This document shows positions 1 through 7,045 of a stretch of 20,332 bases of DNA, piece by piece (positions within the stretch are counted from its first letter, which is position 1; every line of letters starts with the position of its first letter). Made by a program: the position numbers and the translations under genes. The stretch covers positions 1 through 20,332 of the forward strand of contig CAZQTW010000091.1 in NCBI GenBank assembly GCA_964596165.1, read 5' to 3'. The notes below the pieces were generated by a model. The model was not told the DNA's origin. It made no database searches and worked only from the letters and a program-made list of their open reading frames with translations. The stretch is from CAYUQT01 sp964596165. Lineage in GTDB: Bacteria; Planctomycetota; Phycisphaerae; UBA1845; JAFGLZ01.

Positions 1-469
1 GGTGGCGTCGGGCGACTCATGTTGGCCCTCCATTGTGCCTGTTCCCACCGGCGATCAGACGCCGTTGGCCCCTTTCTCGGCGTCATCCCAGCGCGCCGCG
101 AGCCCATGCACCGTTCACGGACAACATGCGCGCAATATACCCCCTGAGCCCGGCTTGCTCAAGTCCAAAACGGAGCGTGTTCCGCTGGGATCTACGGCTC
201 CCAGGGCAGTTCCGGCTGGTCGATTGCCTCACGACGGAGGTGTTCCAGGAAGTCGGGATCGACCTCGTGGGTGATTCCCGGGTCCGAAGCGAGGCTCGGC
301 CGAACCGCCGAGGATCCCGGAGCAATCGGGGGACACCATACTGATTTCTTGATCCAAAGGTCTCGCCGCAAAGCGACGCACGCGATGGCTTCCCGCTCCT
401 ACAATTCCTCCTAACGGGGTTGTACGGGGGGGGTGGCTCATAGCTAGAAATCGAGTAGGTGAGCACGGC
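1..469. other. Left-edge region without a convincing complete gene
   Basis: Apart from the possible remnant at 192-398, I see no gene here. The longer open frames on both strands have shadow-like composition (rich in Arg, Ser, Pro) and no ribosome-binding site. I recognise no RNA gene. A G-run at 425-432 lies about 40 bases before the next gene. Confidence 0.4.
192..398 (-). other. Possible C-terminal remnant of an unidentified protein
   Basis: A minus-strand frame is open for 68 codons between a TAG at 399-401 and a TAG at 192-194. It has no ATG. Its end reads THEVDPDFLEHLRREAIDQP then ELPWEP, which has the charge pattern and amphipathic character of a real protein C-terminus. The other two minus frames over the same bases are rich in arginine, serine and proline and look like shadows. 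The piece could be the tail of a gene whose front was lost or shifted out of frame, or it could be chance. I cannot name a family. Confidence 0.25.
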
Positions 470-682
470 ATGCTTGATACGATCAGACAGCTATTGGACC
501 GTGAACCGTTTCAGCCCTTCCGGATCGTTCTGACGAGCGGCGATCGGTACGAAGTACCCGACCCGCACCTCGTGGCAATCCTCGAGTCACAGGTTTTCTA
601 CGCCCATCCGGAATCGGACCGCTTCTCATTTGTCCGCGTCAACCAGATCGCTGCGGTAGACATCCTGCCGAACGTCGCATGA
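470..682 (+). CDS. Small conserved-type hypothetical protein (70 aa)
   Basis: A 70-residue soluble protein starting MLDTIRQLLDREPFQPFRIV. I recognise the general pattern of a family common in planctomycetes: a short N-terminal helix, a 'PFxPFxI' turn, then short beta strands built around a D/G-rich hairpin (TSGDRYEVPDP) and a closing strand ending in VDILP. The function of that family is unknown. There is no signal peptide or membrane segment. An AGGTGAG at 457-463 lies six bases before the ATG and is an acceptable ribosome-binding site. It stands alone, with no close partner on either side. The gene call is fairly safe because of length, composition and family resemblance; no role can be assigned. 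Confidence 0.7.
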   Translation: MLDTIRQLLDREPFQPFRIVLTSGDRYEVPDPHLVAILESQVFYAHPESDRFSFVRVNQIAAVDILPNVA

Positions 683-1039
683 ACGCCCACCAACGGACAA
701 TGGAAAGCTAAGGGGGTCAGGCTTACCCATGGTGCCCCCCAATCCTCTTGCGGGCGCCATCGATCTCATAGGATCGACTCAAGGCGCGGTTTGACAGCCG
801 AGGTCAACCAGTAAGCCTGAGCCGGGTGCATGTCCGTTTCTGCTCGCTCGCATGGGGACAGGGTGGTTTCTGTATCAACCTGGTACCGCCTCATGTCCGA
901 CCCACGTTCTTTGGCCAAGAAACGTGTTCTTCGGCACGCAACAACGGTCATGCACCCGCCTGGGCCCCCCTTTCTTCATGACCTCTTTTCCTCAACGCGA
1001 TAGACTAACGACCAAAAGCGGGAGGAGAGGGCAGGGTCG
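683..1039. other. Intergenic region upstream of the first glycoside hydrolase gene
   Basis: No convincing coding sequence is present; the open frames on both strands lack ribosome-binding sites and family resemblance. It contains a G-run/C-run hairpin (712-740) and, at its end, the purine-rich GGAGGAGAGG (1021-1030) that serves the gene at 1040. I could not identify a convincing -35/-10 pair. Confidence 0.4.
712..740. repeat. G-run/C-run hairpin with a GGGGTCAGG core
   Basis: GGGGG at 712-716 can pair with CCCCC inside 735-740, 30 bases after the stop of the small gene. No T-run follows, so it is not a classical intrinsic terminator. The words GGGGGTCAGGCTT resemble sequences I associate with REP-like palindromes near IS200-type transposases in other bacteria, but there is only one copy in this window. 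Confidence 0.3.
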
Positions 1040-3442
1040 ATGTCGGCAAATCGTCTCCAACCAACCGGTATGGTCAAAACTCAAAGAGGTTCTGCCCCGT
1101 ACGTATCGAATGGCTTACTCATTTTGGTAGGGACCGCTGCCTTGTATCCTCGGCTGGCCGCGGCAGAGATGGTGCGTCCGAACCCGGCCGAGATGGCTGC
1201 CATCGAGCGGGCCAACCCAAGCCTGTCGCCGACCCAGACGTTCCAGAACCTCCAAGCCAAGGCCGGCAACTGGCGGGTGGAGAAGGATGCCCTGGTTCAG
1301 TCCGACGCGTCCGCATCTCACGCACGCACCTTCATCAAGGGACCGCGCTGGATGGACTGCATCATCCAGGCAAGAGTGCGTGTGGACACCGTCGGCGGAC
1401 CGGCGGCCTCGCCCGGCCTCCGACTGATCGTCCGCGGGGATGAAGAGACGGACACGTTCTACACCGTCGGCCTCTGGGCGGGCAGCCGCGAGATCCGCAT
1501 TGAAAAGTCGTGTAAGCTGACCTTCGAGACTATGAAGAGGGACCACTTCGGAACGTTGGCGGTCGCGCCCTTTCCGGTCGAACTCGGCAAGACCTATCAG
1601 ATGACCGTGGTGACCGACCACGCGACGATCTACTGTTATGTCGACGGCAAGTTCGTGGTGCTGGGGCAGGAGCAGGATTTCACCACCCAGCCGGTCGGTC
1701 GGGTTGGCTTCTTCACGAACGCCGCGACGGGCACGTTCCGTGACGTCTCTGTCAAAGGGCTCACGAACGTCACCTCGTCGCCTGTCATCCCTTTTGCGGG
1801 GAATCCGCTGAACGTGGCCACCTACTCCCCCGCGGTGATCAAGGACGACAAGTACCGCATGTGGGACGGTATGGGCCGGTACGCCGAGTCTCAAGATGGG
1901 ATCGTATGGACCCGCCCGAGGGGCGCGGAAGCCGTCGTCAACCAAGGCAACACCGCAGACTGGCCTACCGGCAATCAGTGTGGCGATCCCGACGTCCTGA
2001 AACTGAACGGTCAATATTGGATTACCTTCTGGTCGACCTGCAACCGACGGAACAAGGCCTTCGACGGTATGGGCATCAAGCGTTCGCCCGACGGCATCCA
2101 CTGGACGCCCGAGCCGGCCAACCCGGTCTTCTACATGGGGCCCCACGGAGACTGGGACGAGATGGTCGTGGGCGATCATGCGATGATCAGAGATGGGGAT
2201 CGTTTCAAGCTGTGGCATGTGGGCATCACGTACGGGCACCGGGGCTACCGGAACGAGTTCGGCTACGCCGAGAGCAAAGACGGCATCCACTGGCGCAAGT
2301 GCCGGCTCAACCCGGTTCTGACGCAGGGCGAACCGGGAACTTGGGACGGAGGCTGGATCTACGCGGCCGGGGTCGTGAAACTTGATGACGATCAATCGGC
2401 AACCCACGTCTATGCAGGCAAGCCCGGCGCCAGCTATCACCTCTTCTACACCGCCCAACCCACGAGCAACGAACTCATCTGCGGCGTCAAACGCATCGGC
2501 TACGCCTTCTCGCTCGACGGCATCCATTGGGTCAAATGGAACGACCCGAACACCACCGAACCGCCCTTCCAACACAGCGATCCGGTGGTTGGCTGGGCGG
2601 AATACGGAAGGGCGGGCTTCATTGGGGTGGGCGCCGGCACGGCCATGCAGGTAGGCGACGAAGTGCGAATCTACCATTCGGTGTATGACGAGCGCACGGA
2701 TATCCCGCGACAAGAGGGGGTCGTTGGCACCGCGCTGGCCACGGTCAAGGTGGATACGCTGCGGCAGATCGTCGCCGAGGCCAAGGCTAAGGGCCTGTTG
2801 CGATGTGCAAGCCGCCAGGAGATCGAAGCCACACTCGATGACCCTTTGCCCCAGTCGATGTGGGATGATTTGCAGGGTCGAGTGCTGGCAGCGGCGCAAG
2901 CGAGGCAGTCCGGCAATGCCGGCGGCGAGAAGTCGGCGATAGCCGAGATCGCAACCACTCGCGCCAAGTTCACCAAGGCGCTCGAACGCTACTACGCAGG
3001 GGCCTTCGCCCCACTGAAAGAGGTTGTCGACCAGGTGGAGGCCGGCCGTACGGTGACAGAGAGAGTGCTCTGGAGTGCTCCGGCGGAACGTATGGGTAAG
3101 AACGCGCCGCAGATCGAATTTACAGGCTTGAACGTCGCGGCCGGGAAATACCCTCTCATGATCGAGATCGAGGCGAAGTGCGACCGCTTCGCCGTCGCGC
3201 GGGTGGCGTGGGCGACGGGCAACGAGTTCAAGGCGGGGCAGGAAATGGAGTTCACTGCCGGCTACCCCGGTGTGGAATGCCCGACCCACCGCGTCACGAT
3301 TGCCACGGGTGGCCAACCCATCACCGCGCTGCGACTCCAGTTCCCCACCGGAGCCACCGTGGATCTGAGACAGGTCCGCATTCGCGAACTCGGCCTTTCT
3401 CGCCCTTGTCAAACGACACAATGCGGCCCTCGCGACGATTGA
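1040..3442 (+). CDS. Exported LamG/DUF1080-like plus GH43/GH32-type beta-propeller protein
   Basis: An 800-residue protein. GGAGGAGAGG nine bases upstream supports the ATG at 1040; a start at 1070 (M11) is possible. Residues 24-42 form a hydrophobic export signal ending in an Ala-rich site. Residues 75-240 look like a concanavalin-type domain (LamG or DUF1080 family; IYCYVDGKFV and GRVGFFTN strands). Residues 255-555 look like a five-bladed propeller of the GH43/GH32 superfamily, with four evenly placed copies of the blade motif S-x-DGI-x-W (284-290, 349-355, 412-418, 491-497) and candidate acids in GDPDV (315-319), GDWDE (370-374) and GTWDGGW (433-439). Residues 565-670 are helical, and 680-800 look like a beta-sandwich. 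It probably binds or hydrolyses an extracellular or periplasmic glycan; the substrate cannot be read from sequence. It is followed by a GH32 gene on the same strand, which suggests a shared role in glycan use. The fold is fairly sure, the activity is not. Confidence 0.75.
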   Translation: MSANRLQPTGMVKTQRGSAPYVSNGLLILVGTAALYPRLAAAEMVRPNPAEMAAIERANPSLSPTQTFQNLQAKAGNWRVEKDALVQSDASASHARTFIKGPRWMDCIIQARVRVDTVGGPAASPGLRLIVRGDEETDTFYTVGLWAGSREIRIEKSCKLTFETMKRDHFGTLAVAPFPVELGKTYQMTVVTDHATIYCYVDGKFVVLGQEQDFTTQPVGRVGFFTNAATGTFRDVSVKGLTNVTSSPVIPFAGNPLNVATYSPAVIKDDKYRMWDGMGRYAESQDGIVWTRPRGAEAVVNQGNTADWPTGNQCGDPDVLKLNGQYWITFWSTCNRRNKAFDGMGIKRSPDGIHWTPEPANPVFYMGPHGDWDEMVVGDHAMIRDGDRFKLWHVGITYGHRGYRNEFGYAESKDGIHWRKCRLNPVLTQGEPGTWDGGWIYAAGVVKLDDDQSATHVYAGKPGASYHLFYTAQPTSNELICGVKRIGYAFSLDGIHWVKWNDPNTTEPPFQHSDPVVGWAEYGRAGFIGVGAGTAMQVGDEVRIYHSVYDERTDIPRQEGVVGTALATVKVDTLRQIVAEAKAKGLLRCASRQEIEATLDDPLPQSMWDDLQGRVLAAAQARQSGNAGGEKSAIAEIATTRAKFTKALERYYAGAFAPLKEVVDQVEAGRTVTERVLWSAPAERMGKNAPQIEFTGLNVAAGKYPLMIEIEAKCDRFAVARVAWATGNEFKAGQEMEFTAGYPGVECPTHRVTIATGGQPITALRLQFPTGATVDLRQVRIRELGLSRPCQTTQCGPRDD

Positions 3443-3500
3443 CTGCATGATAGGTAACGTTCCGGCGGTCAATTCGAAGGTGCCTGGACACCCGACAGTC

Positions 3501-3506
3501 TATAAT
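3501..3506 (+). promoter_or_regulatory. Possible -10 element (TATAAT) for the GH32 gene
   Basis: A perfect TATAAT lies in the 155-base gap between the two hydrolase genes, 91 bases before the GH32 start codon. No good TTGACA-like box sits 16-18 bases upstream, so this is a weak call. If real, the GH32 gene has its own promoter and a leader of about 85 bases. Confidence 0.35.
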
Positions 3507-3597
3507 GAGGCGGGTGGTGATCGATGAGTGAGCCCGACCCCTCTCTTCGAAAGGTGTCCGGCTCTGAAGGAGTGTCGAGAACAAGGAGCAAAACTCA

Positions 3598-5085
3598 ATG
3601 AACGGAACGATCCCGATTGTGATGGTCCTCATATCCCTGTCCCGTCCGCCCTTGGCCTGTTCAATCGAAGCCGACATCCTCATCGCCGATTTCGAAGGAA
3701 GCAATCAGGAGAAGGCACAGGAGGTTCCCGTGGCCGAACTCTACAACGAAACGTACCGTCCTCAATTCCACTTCACCGCCAAGAAGAACTGGCTGAACGA
3801 TGCCAACGGCCTGGTCTTCTACAAGGGCGAGTACCACATGTTCTTCCAGCACAACCCCAAAGGGATCGACTGGGGCAACATGACCTGGGGTCACGCCGTC
3901 AGCCGCGACCTGGTGCACTGGCAACAACTGCCCAACGCGATCGAACCGGACAGGCTGGGAACGATCTTCTCCGGCTCCGCGGTGGTGGACTGGAACAACA
4001 CGGCCGGATTTCAGACCGGCCGGGAGAAGGTCATTGTGGCCATCTACACGTCCGCCGGCGGAACCTCGGAGGAATCGAAGGGCCGGCCGTTCACCCAATC
4101 CATCGCCTACAGCAACGATTGCGGCCGGACGCTCATCAAGTATGAGAAGAATCCCGTCCTGCCCAATATCATCAAGGAAAACCGCGATCCCAAGGTGATC
4201 TGGCACGCCCCCACGAAGAAATGGATCATGGCGCTGTTCAAGGACGGCAACGTGTTCGGGTTCTTCTCGTCGCCCGATCTGAAGAGGTGGACGCACCTGC
4301 ATGACATCACCGTTCCCGGCTGCGGCGAGTGCCCCGACTTCTTCGAGATGCCCGTCGACGGAAATCCGAAGAATACGAAATGGGTCTGGACCGCCGCGAA
4401 CGGACACTACCTGATCGGCACGTTTGACGGTAACCGGTTCGTGCCCGAGACCGGTCCGCACCGCGCCGACTGGGGCGCCAACTACTACGCCGTACAGACC
4501 TACAGCGACATTCCCGAGAGCGACGGACGGCGGATTCAGATCGCCTGGATGAACGGCGGCAAATACCCGGGGATGCCGTTCAATCAGCAGATGAGCTTCC
4601 CATGTGAACTCACGCTCCACACGTTTCCTGAAGGCATCCGAATGTGCCGCCGGCCGGTCCGGGAGATTGCTACGCTCCATATCCGCGAGCACAAGTGGAA
4701 CGATCTTCTTCTCAAGCCGGGCGACAACCCGCTGGCGGAAATGAACGGCGATCTCTTTGACATCCGCGCCGAGTTCGAGTTGGCCGATGCGGCCGAGTTC
4801 GGCTTCATCGTGCGAGGGCAGCCGATTGCCTGCTCGGTCAAGGATCGGTCGATGACCTGCCTCGGTCGGTCGGCGAACCTCGAGCCGGTCGGCAAGCGGA
4901 TCTCGCTCCAAATCCTCGTCGATCGAACCTCGATCGAGGTCTTCGGTAACGACGGGAGGCTCTCGATGACGTCATGCTTCCTGCCGAAGCAGAGTGACAA
5001 GGGGCTTGCCGTCTATTCAAACGGTGGGGCGGTCAAGGTCATCTCGTTGAAGGTATATCCATTGCGATCGGCCTGGAGGTTGTAG
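3598..5085 (+). CDS. Exported GH32 family fructan beta-fructosidase/levanase-type enzyme
   Basis: A 495-residue glycoside hydrolase of family 32, which cleaves beta-fructosyl bonds in sucrose, inulin or levan with retention. The three catalytic motifs are visible: NWLNDANG with nucleophile D68, NRDPKV with the transition-state Asp D197, and GECPDFFE with acid/base E244. A C-terminal beta-sandwich (about 350-495) contains the family strand TSIEVFGNDG. Residues 1-22 form a signal peptide. AAGGAG at 3583-3588 precedes the ATG by nine bases. Oddities: the usual NDPNG has Ala instead of Pro at residue 69. The N-terminus keeps the start of a DILIADFEG module, which in related proteins opens a carbohydrate-binding-like domain of well over 100 residues, but here it runs into the catalytic domain after about 15 residues. 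All catalytic residues are intact, so activity is expected; the exact fructan is unknown. Confidence 0.9.
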   Translation: MNGTIPIVMVLISLSRPPLACSIEADILIADFEGSNQEKAQEVPVAELYNETYRPQFHFTAKKNWLNDANGLVFYKGEYHMFFQHNPKGIDWGNMTWGHAVSRDLVHWQQLPNAIEPDRLGTIFSGSAVVDWNNTAGFQTGREKVIVAIYTSAGGTSEESKGRPFTQSIAYSNDCGRTLIKYEKNPVLPNIIKENRDPKVIWHAPTKKWIMALFKDGNVFGFFSSPDLKRWTHLHDITVPGCGECPDFFEMPVDGNPKNTKWVWTAANGHYLIGTFDGNRFVPETGPHRADWGANYYAVQTYSDIPESDGRRIQIAWMNGGKYPGMPFNQQMSFPCELTLHTFPEGIRMCRRPVREIATLHIREHKWNDLLLKPGDNPLAEMNGDLFDIRAEFELADAAEFGFIVRGQPIACSVKDRSMTCLGRSANLEPVGKRISLQILVDRTSIEVFGNDGRLSMTSCFLPKQSDKGLAVYSNGGAVKVISLKVYPLRSAWRL

Positions 5086-5162
5086 CCGAGCTGCACGAGG
5101 CGTGCTCTCTCTGAACTGGTGTCGCTCTCTCGGCAGGTCACTTCCGCGTCGCTCGGCCAATC

Positions 5163-5191
5163 GGAGCCGCGACCGTGAGAAAGCGGACGGG
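5163..5191. repeat. Stretch resembling a dispersed planctomycete repeat
   Basis: The bases GAGCCGCGACCGTGAG followed by AAGCGGACGG match my recollection of a short interspersed sequence common in planctomycete intergenic regions, which is often mis-called as SHGRGSD-type peptides; the minus frame here does read PLSHGRGSD. Only one copy is present in this window, so its repeat status is inferred. Confidence 0.35.
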
Positions 5192-5315
5192 GAGGACGAC
5201 GATCCCCAACGAACCCCCATCCTCGTCCGTGACGAAACACAAGCCTGAATCTACGTTCGAAAGAAAGGCATGGGTCCCGCAATTCGCAAGGATAGGCGAA
5301 ACAAATAGGACAGGG

Positions 5316-5339
5316 GGGAATGCTGGGGCCAGCATCCCT
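5316..5339. terminator. Hairpin between convergent genes
   Basis: ATGCTGG (5320-5326) and CCAGCAT (5329-5335) form a perfect arm pair, extended by G-C pairs after one mismatch. There is no T-run on either strand. It lies about 230 bases past the GH32 stop, so a terminator role is only possible. Confidence 0.3.
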
Positions 5340-5383
5340 CCCTGGCCAACTCGCGCTCGTATCTCAGGGTTTCTCTCGGTAGC

Positions 5384-5427
5384 GGAGGATCACGCAACGA
5401 TGATTCAGACCTCCGTTGCGATCCTCC
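5384..5427 (-). terminator. Strong stem-loop after the pilin-like gene
   Basis: GGAGGAT (5384-5390) and CGCAACG (5393-5399) pair with CGTTGCG (5414-5420) and ATCCTCC (5421-5427): 14 base pairs with a two-base bulge and a 14-base loop. It starts 27 bases past the TGA of the minus-strand gene at 5454. No T-run follows, so it is either a factor-dependent end, an RNA-stabilising 3' stem, or a remnant of a repeat. Confidence 0.5.
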
Positions 5428-5453
5428 TCTCACGCGTCCAGCATAGTCCGCCA

Positions 5454-6560
5454 TCAGCCACCCAGTCCCTGGATAAGAGCCACGATCTGCTCCATTGACA
5501 ACCCAAACCCTCGCTGCGCATAAATGGACATTAGGATGGGATCAAGAATCTTGCTTCCTTGTCCGCCTGTCTGCAGATCATTCAGCAGGGTACCAATCAG
5601 GTCAAGTGAGATACCACCTTGTATCGCCCGGTAAGGCCATGGGTCCTGGTAGATCTCGACGTGTCCATCGTAGAACCCAAGGTTGCCCTTCTGGTTTTCG
5701 TAGATGAACGGATAGTTGCTGAGCAGCCGAGACTTGTTGCCGTGGTAGGAGCCGATGCAGTCGAATACGATGCCGTGAATAGGGTCGGCCGCCATCCAGG
5801 CGTAGTTCATGTCGATGAACGATCCATCGTCAGGCCCGCTCCTAGTTCGATAATTACCGGCGCAATGATAGTCCCACTGCTCATCAATCATCATCATCAA
5901 ACCCGCCGGGGCATGGACCGCCCCTAGCTTCATGATAGGGCCCGGGGTCAAAGGCTGGTCTGCACCAGGGTCGGGCAGTGGAGTACCAGGACCTTCAACG
6001 GTCATATTGGAAAGCAGCTTTCGGCCTGCAATGCTGCGAGTGTAATTGAACGTATTCTGCATCTTGCGGCAATTGTTGAACCCCCCTGACCCAGTCGGCG
6101 TTCGTTCAAACTCAGGACACCGATACAGGTTTGCAAACCGCGTGTATGGGAACAACTTGCCCGTCTCGACCTTCGGAGTCGGAACCAGAGTGTCCCACTC
6201 ACCGGTTACGATCGTGAGATTCGTCGGATCATTCCCGGGGAACAAGGGGTCAATCAGCCAGTTCTCAAACGGTGCCATGGCGAACTCAGACGTCTGAAGA
6301 ACGGGTGTGGTGTGATCCTCTCCGAGCCGGCGAAATCCGATGCCGACGAACGGCGGGGTCTCCTCATTGTCGGACGCGTATAAGATCATGGCCTTGGTCA
6401 TTTGGCTCAGCCGCGAAGCGCACAGCGTCGCCCTCGCTTGCGACCGCGCCTTGCTCAGCGACGGTAGGAGGATTGAGATCAACAACGCGATGATGGCCAC
6501 CACCACCAACAGCTCGATGAGGGTGAACCCCGACCGACTCTCACGACTGGTTTTCTTCAC
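5454..6560 (-). CDS. Prepilin-type N-terminal cleavage/methylation protein (paralog 1)
   Basis: A 368-residue type IV pilin/type II pseudopilin-like protein. After a short basic leader (MKKTSRESRSG) comes FTLIELLVVVAIIALLIS: a prepilin peptidase site between Gly and Phe, Glu at +5, and the hydrophobic assembly helix. The rest is an extracytoplasmic domain ending with a FYDGHVE box, the DG motif of the planctomycete expansions of this family. The start is GTG with AAGGGG about 12 bases upstream. No secretion-machine genes are nearby, so it is probably one of the many orphan pilin-like proteins of this phylum, whose role is unresolved. It is closely related to the gene at 7046: the N-terminal module, the middle (YRCPEFERTP, MMIDEQWDYHCA) and the tail (KILDPILMSIYAQRG) all correspond. 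Confidence 0.88.
   Translation of the reverse strand: MKKTSRESRSGFTLIELLVVVAIIALLISILLPSLSKARSQARATLCASRLSQMTKAMILYASDNEETPPFVGIGFRRLGEDHTTPVLQTSEFAMAPFENWLIDPLFPGNDPTNLTIVTGEWDTLVPTPKVETGKLFPYTRFANLYRCPEFERTPTGSGGFNNCRKMQNTFNYTRSIAGRKLLSNMTVEGPGTPLPDPGADQPLTPGPIMKLGAVHAPAGLMMMIDEQWDYHCAGNYRTRSGPDDGSFIDMNYAWMAADPIHGIVFDCIGSYHGNKSRLLSNYPFIYENQKGNLGFYDGHVEIYQDPWPYRAIQGGISLDLIGTLLNDLQTGGQGSKILDPILMSIYAQRGFGLSMEQIVALIQGLGG
6412..6532 (-). repeat. 121-base module repeated in the two pilin-like genes (copy 1)
   Basis: This stretch encodes the prepilin signal and assembly helix. It aligns without gaps to 7974-8094, with 14 differences by my count (about 88 percent identity). Confidence 0.8.
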
Positions 6561-6614
6561 GACTTGCGCCCCTTAAGAGAAGTATCAGATGAATACCCGT
6601 CCCACTCGATTCGA

Positions 6615-6632
6615 GCGTCGTGTGGACGACGC
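6615..6632 (-). promoter_or_regulatory. Perfect hairpin in the leader of pilin-like paralog 1
   Basis: GCGTCGT (6615-6621) and ACGACGC (6626-6632) are perfect inverted arms around a four-base loop, 54 bases upstream of the GTG start. It could be an operator or an RNA leader stem; nothing equivalent was seen upstream of paralog 2. Confidence 0.35.
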
Positions 6633-6734
6633 CTAAAATGCCGCGCTACCACGTTTCAGACCGGCGATGACTTGTACCACGCCTAGACCACCGAGAAGGG
6701 CACTATACAACACACCCTCTGCAACTGATTCTAC

Positions 6735-6768
6735 GGGTTAGTGAGCACTTTAGACAAGGGGTTAGTGA
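6735..6768. repeat. Two direct copies of GGGTTAGTGA, 24 bases apart
   Basis: Copies at 6735-6744 and 6759-6768 lie on the same face of the helix if spacing is counted in turns (24 bases is a little over two turns). They are 175-210 bases upstream of paralog 1 and could be binding sites for a regulator. This is a small pattern and could be chance. Confidence 0.3.
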
Positions 6769-7045
6769 TGGTTTTTCTTGGCGGCTATCGGACCCACACT
6801 GCCCGGCCCCAAACCACTTCAAACATTGGAGTTGCGCGACGTCGCTTGAAGCTGGGTCGCTACGAACAGCAGCGAGGCGGTCCGGATCTGACTTGAGGGG
6901 ACGTGATCGCCCGCGAACCTCCCACGCCACGATCCACACACCGACATGACGCGAAGCCGACCTTCGATCGCCAGGGACCACACGGTGAGGGGCGCATGGC
7001 CTCTATCCTGGATTTCCGTCACCTACTGGGTAATCATGCCCTCTC

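Larger units (their letters stand above)
5086..5453. other. Intergenic region between convergent genes
   Basis: The GH32 gene ends on its left and the minus-strand pilin-like gene ends on its right, so transcripts from both sides converge here. I see no gene. It holds a dispersed-repeat-like stretch (5163-5191) and two hairpins (5316-5339 and 5384-5427) that could mark transcript ends. Confidence 0.5.
6561..7045. other. Upstream region of pilin-like paralog 1
   Basis: 485 bases between the two tandem minus-strand genes, with no gene I can support. It contains a perfect 7-bp hairpin (6615-6632) and two copies of GGGTTAGTGA (6735-6744 and 6759-6768). I could not pick out a convincing promoter. 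Confidence 0.45.

Noticed and set aside
1115..3472. A 785-codon minus-strand open frame opposite the first hydrolase gene
   Set aside because: It is a shadow of the real gene in GC-rich sequence: composition rich in Arg, His, Val, Gly, no domain, no ribosome-binding site, and the plus-strand frame has clear domains.
3661..4911. A 416-codon minus-strand open frame opposite the GH32 gene
   Set aside because: The GH32 catalytic motifs on the plus strand are unambiguous; the opposite frame has no recognisable domain.
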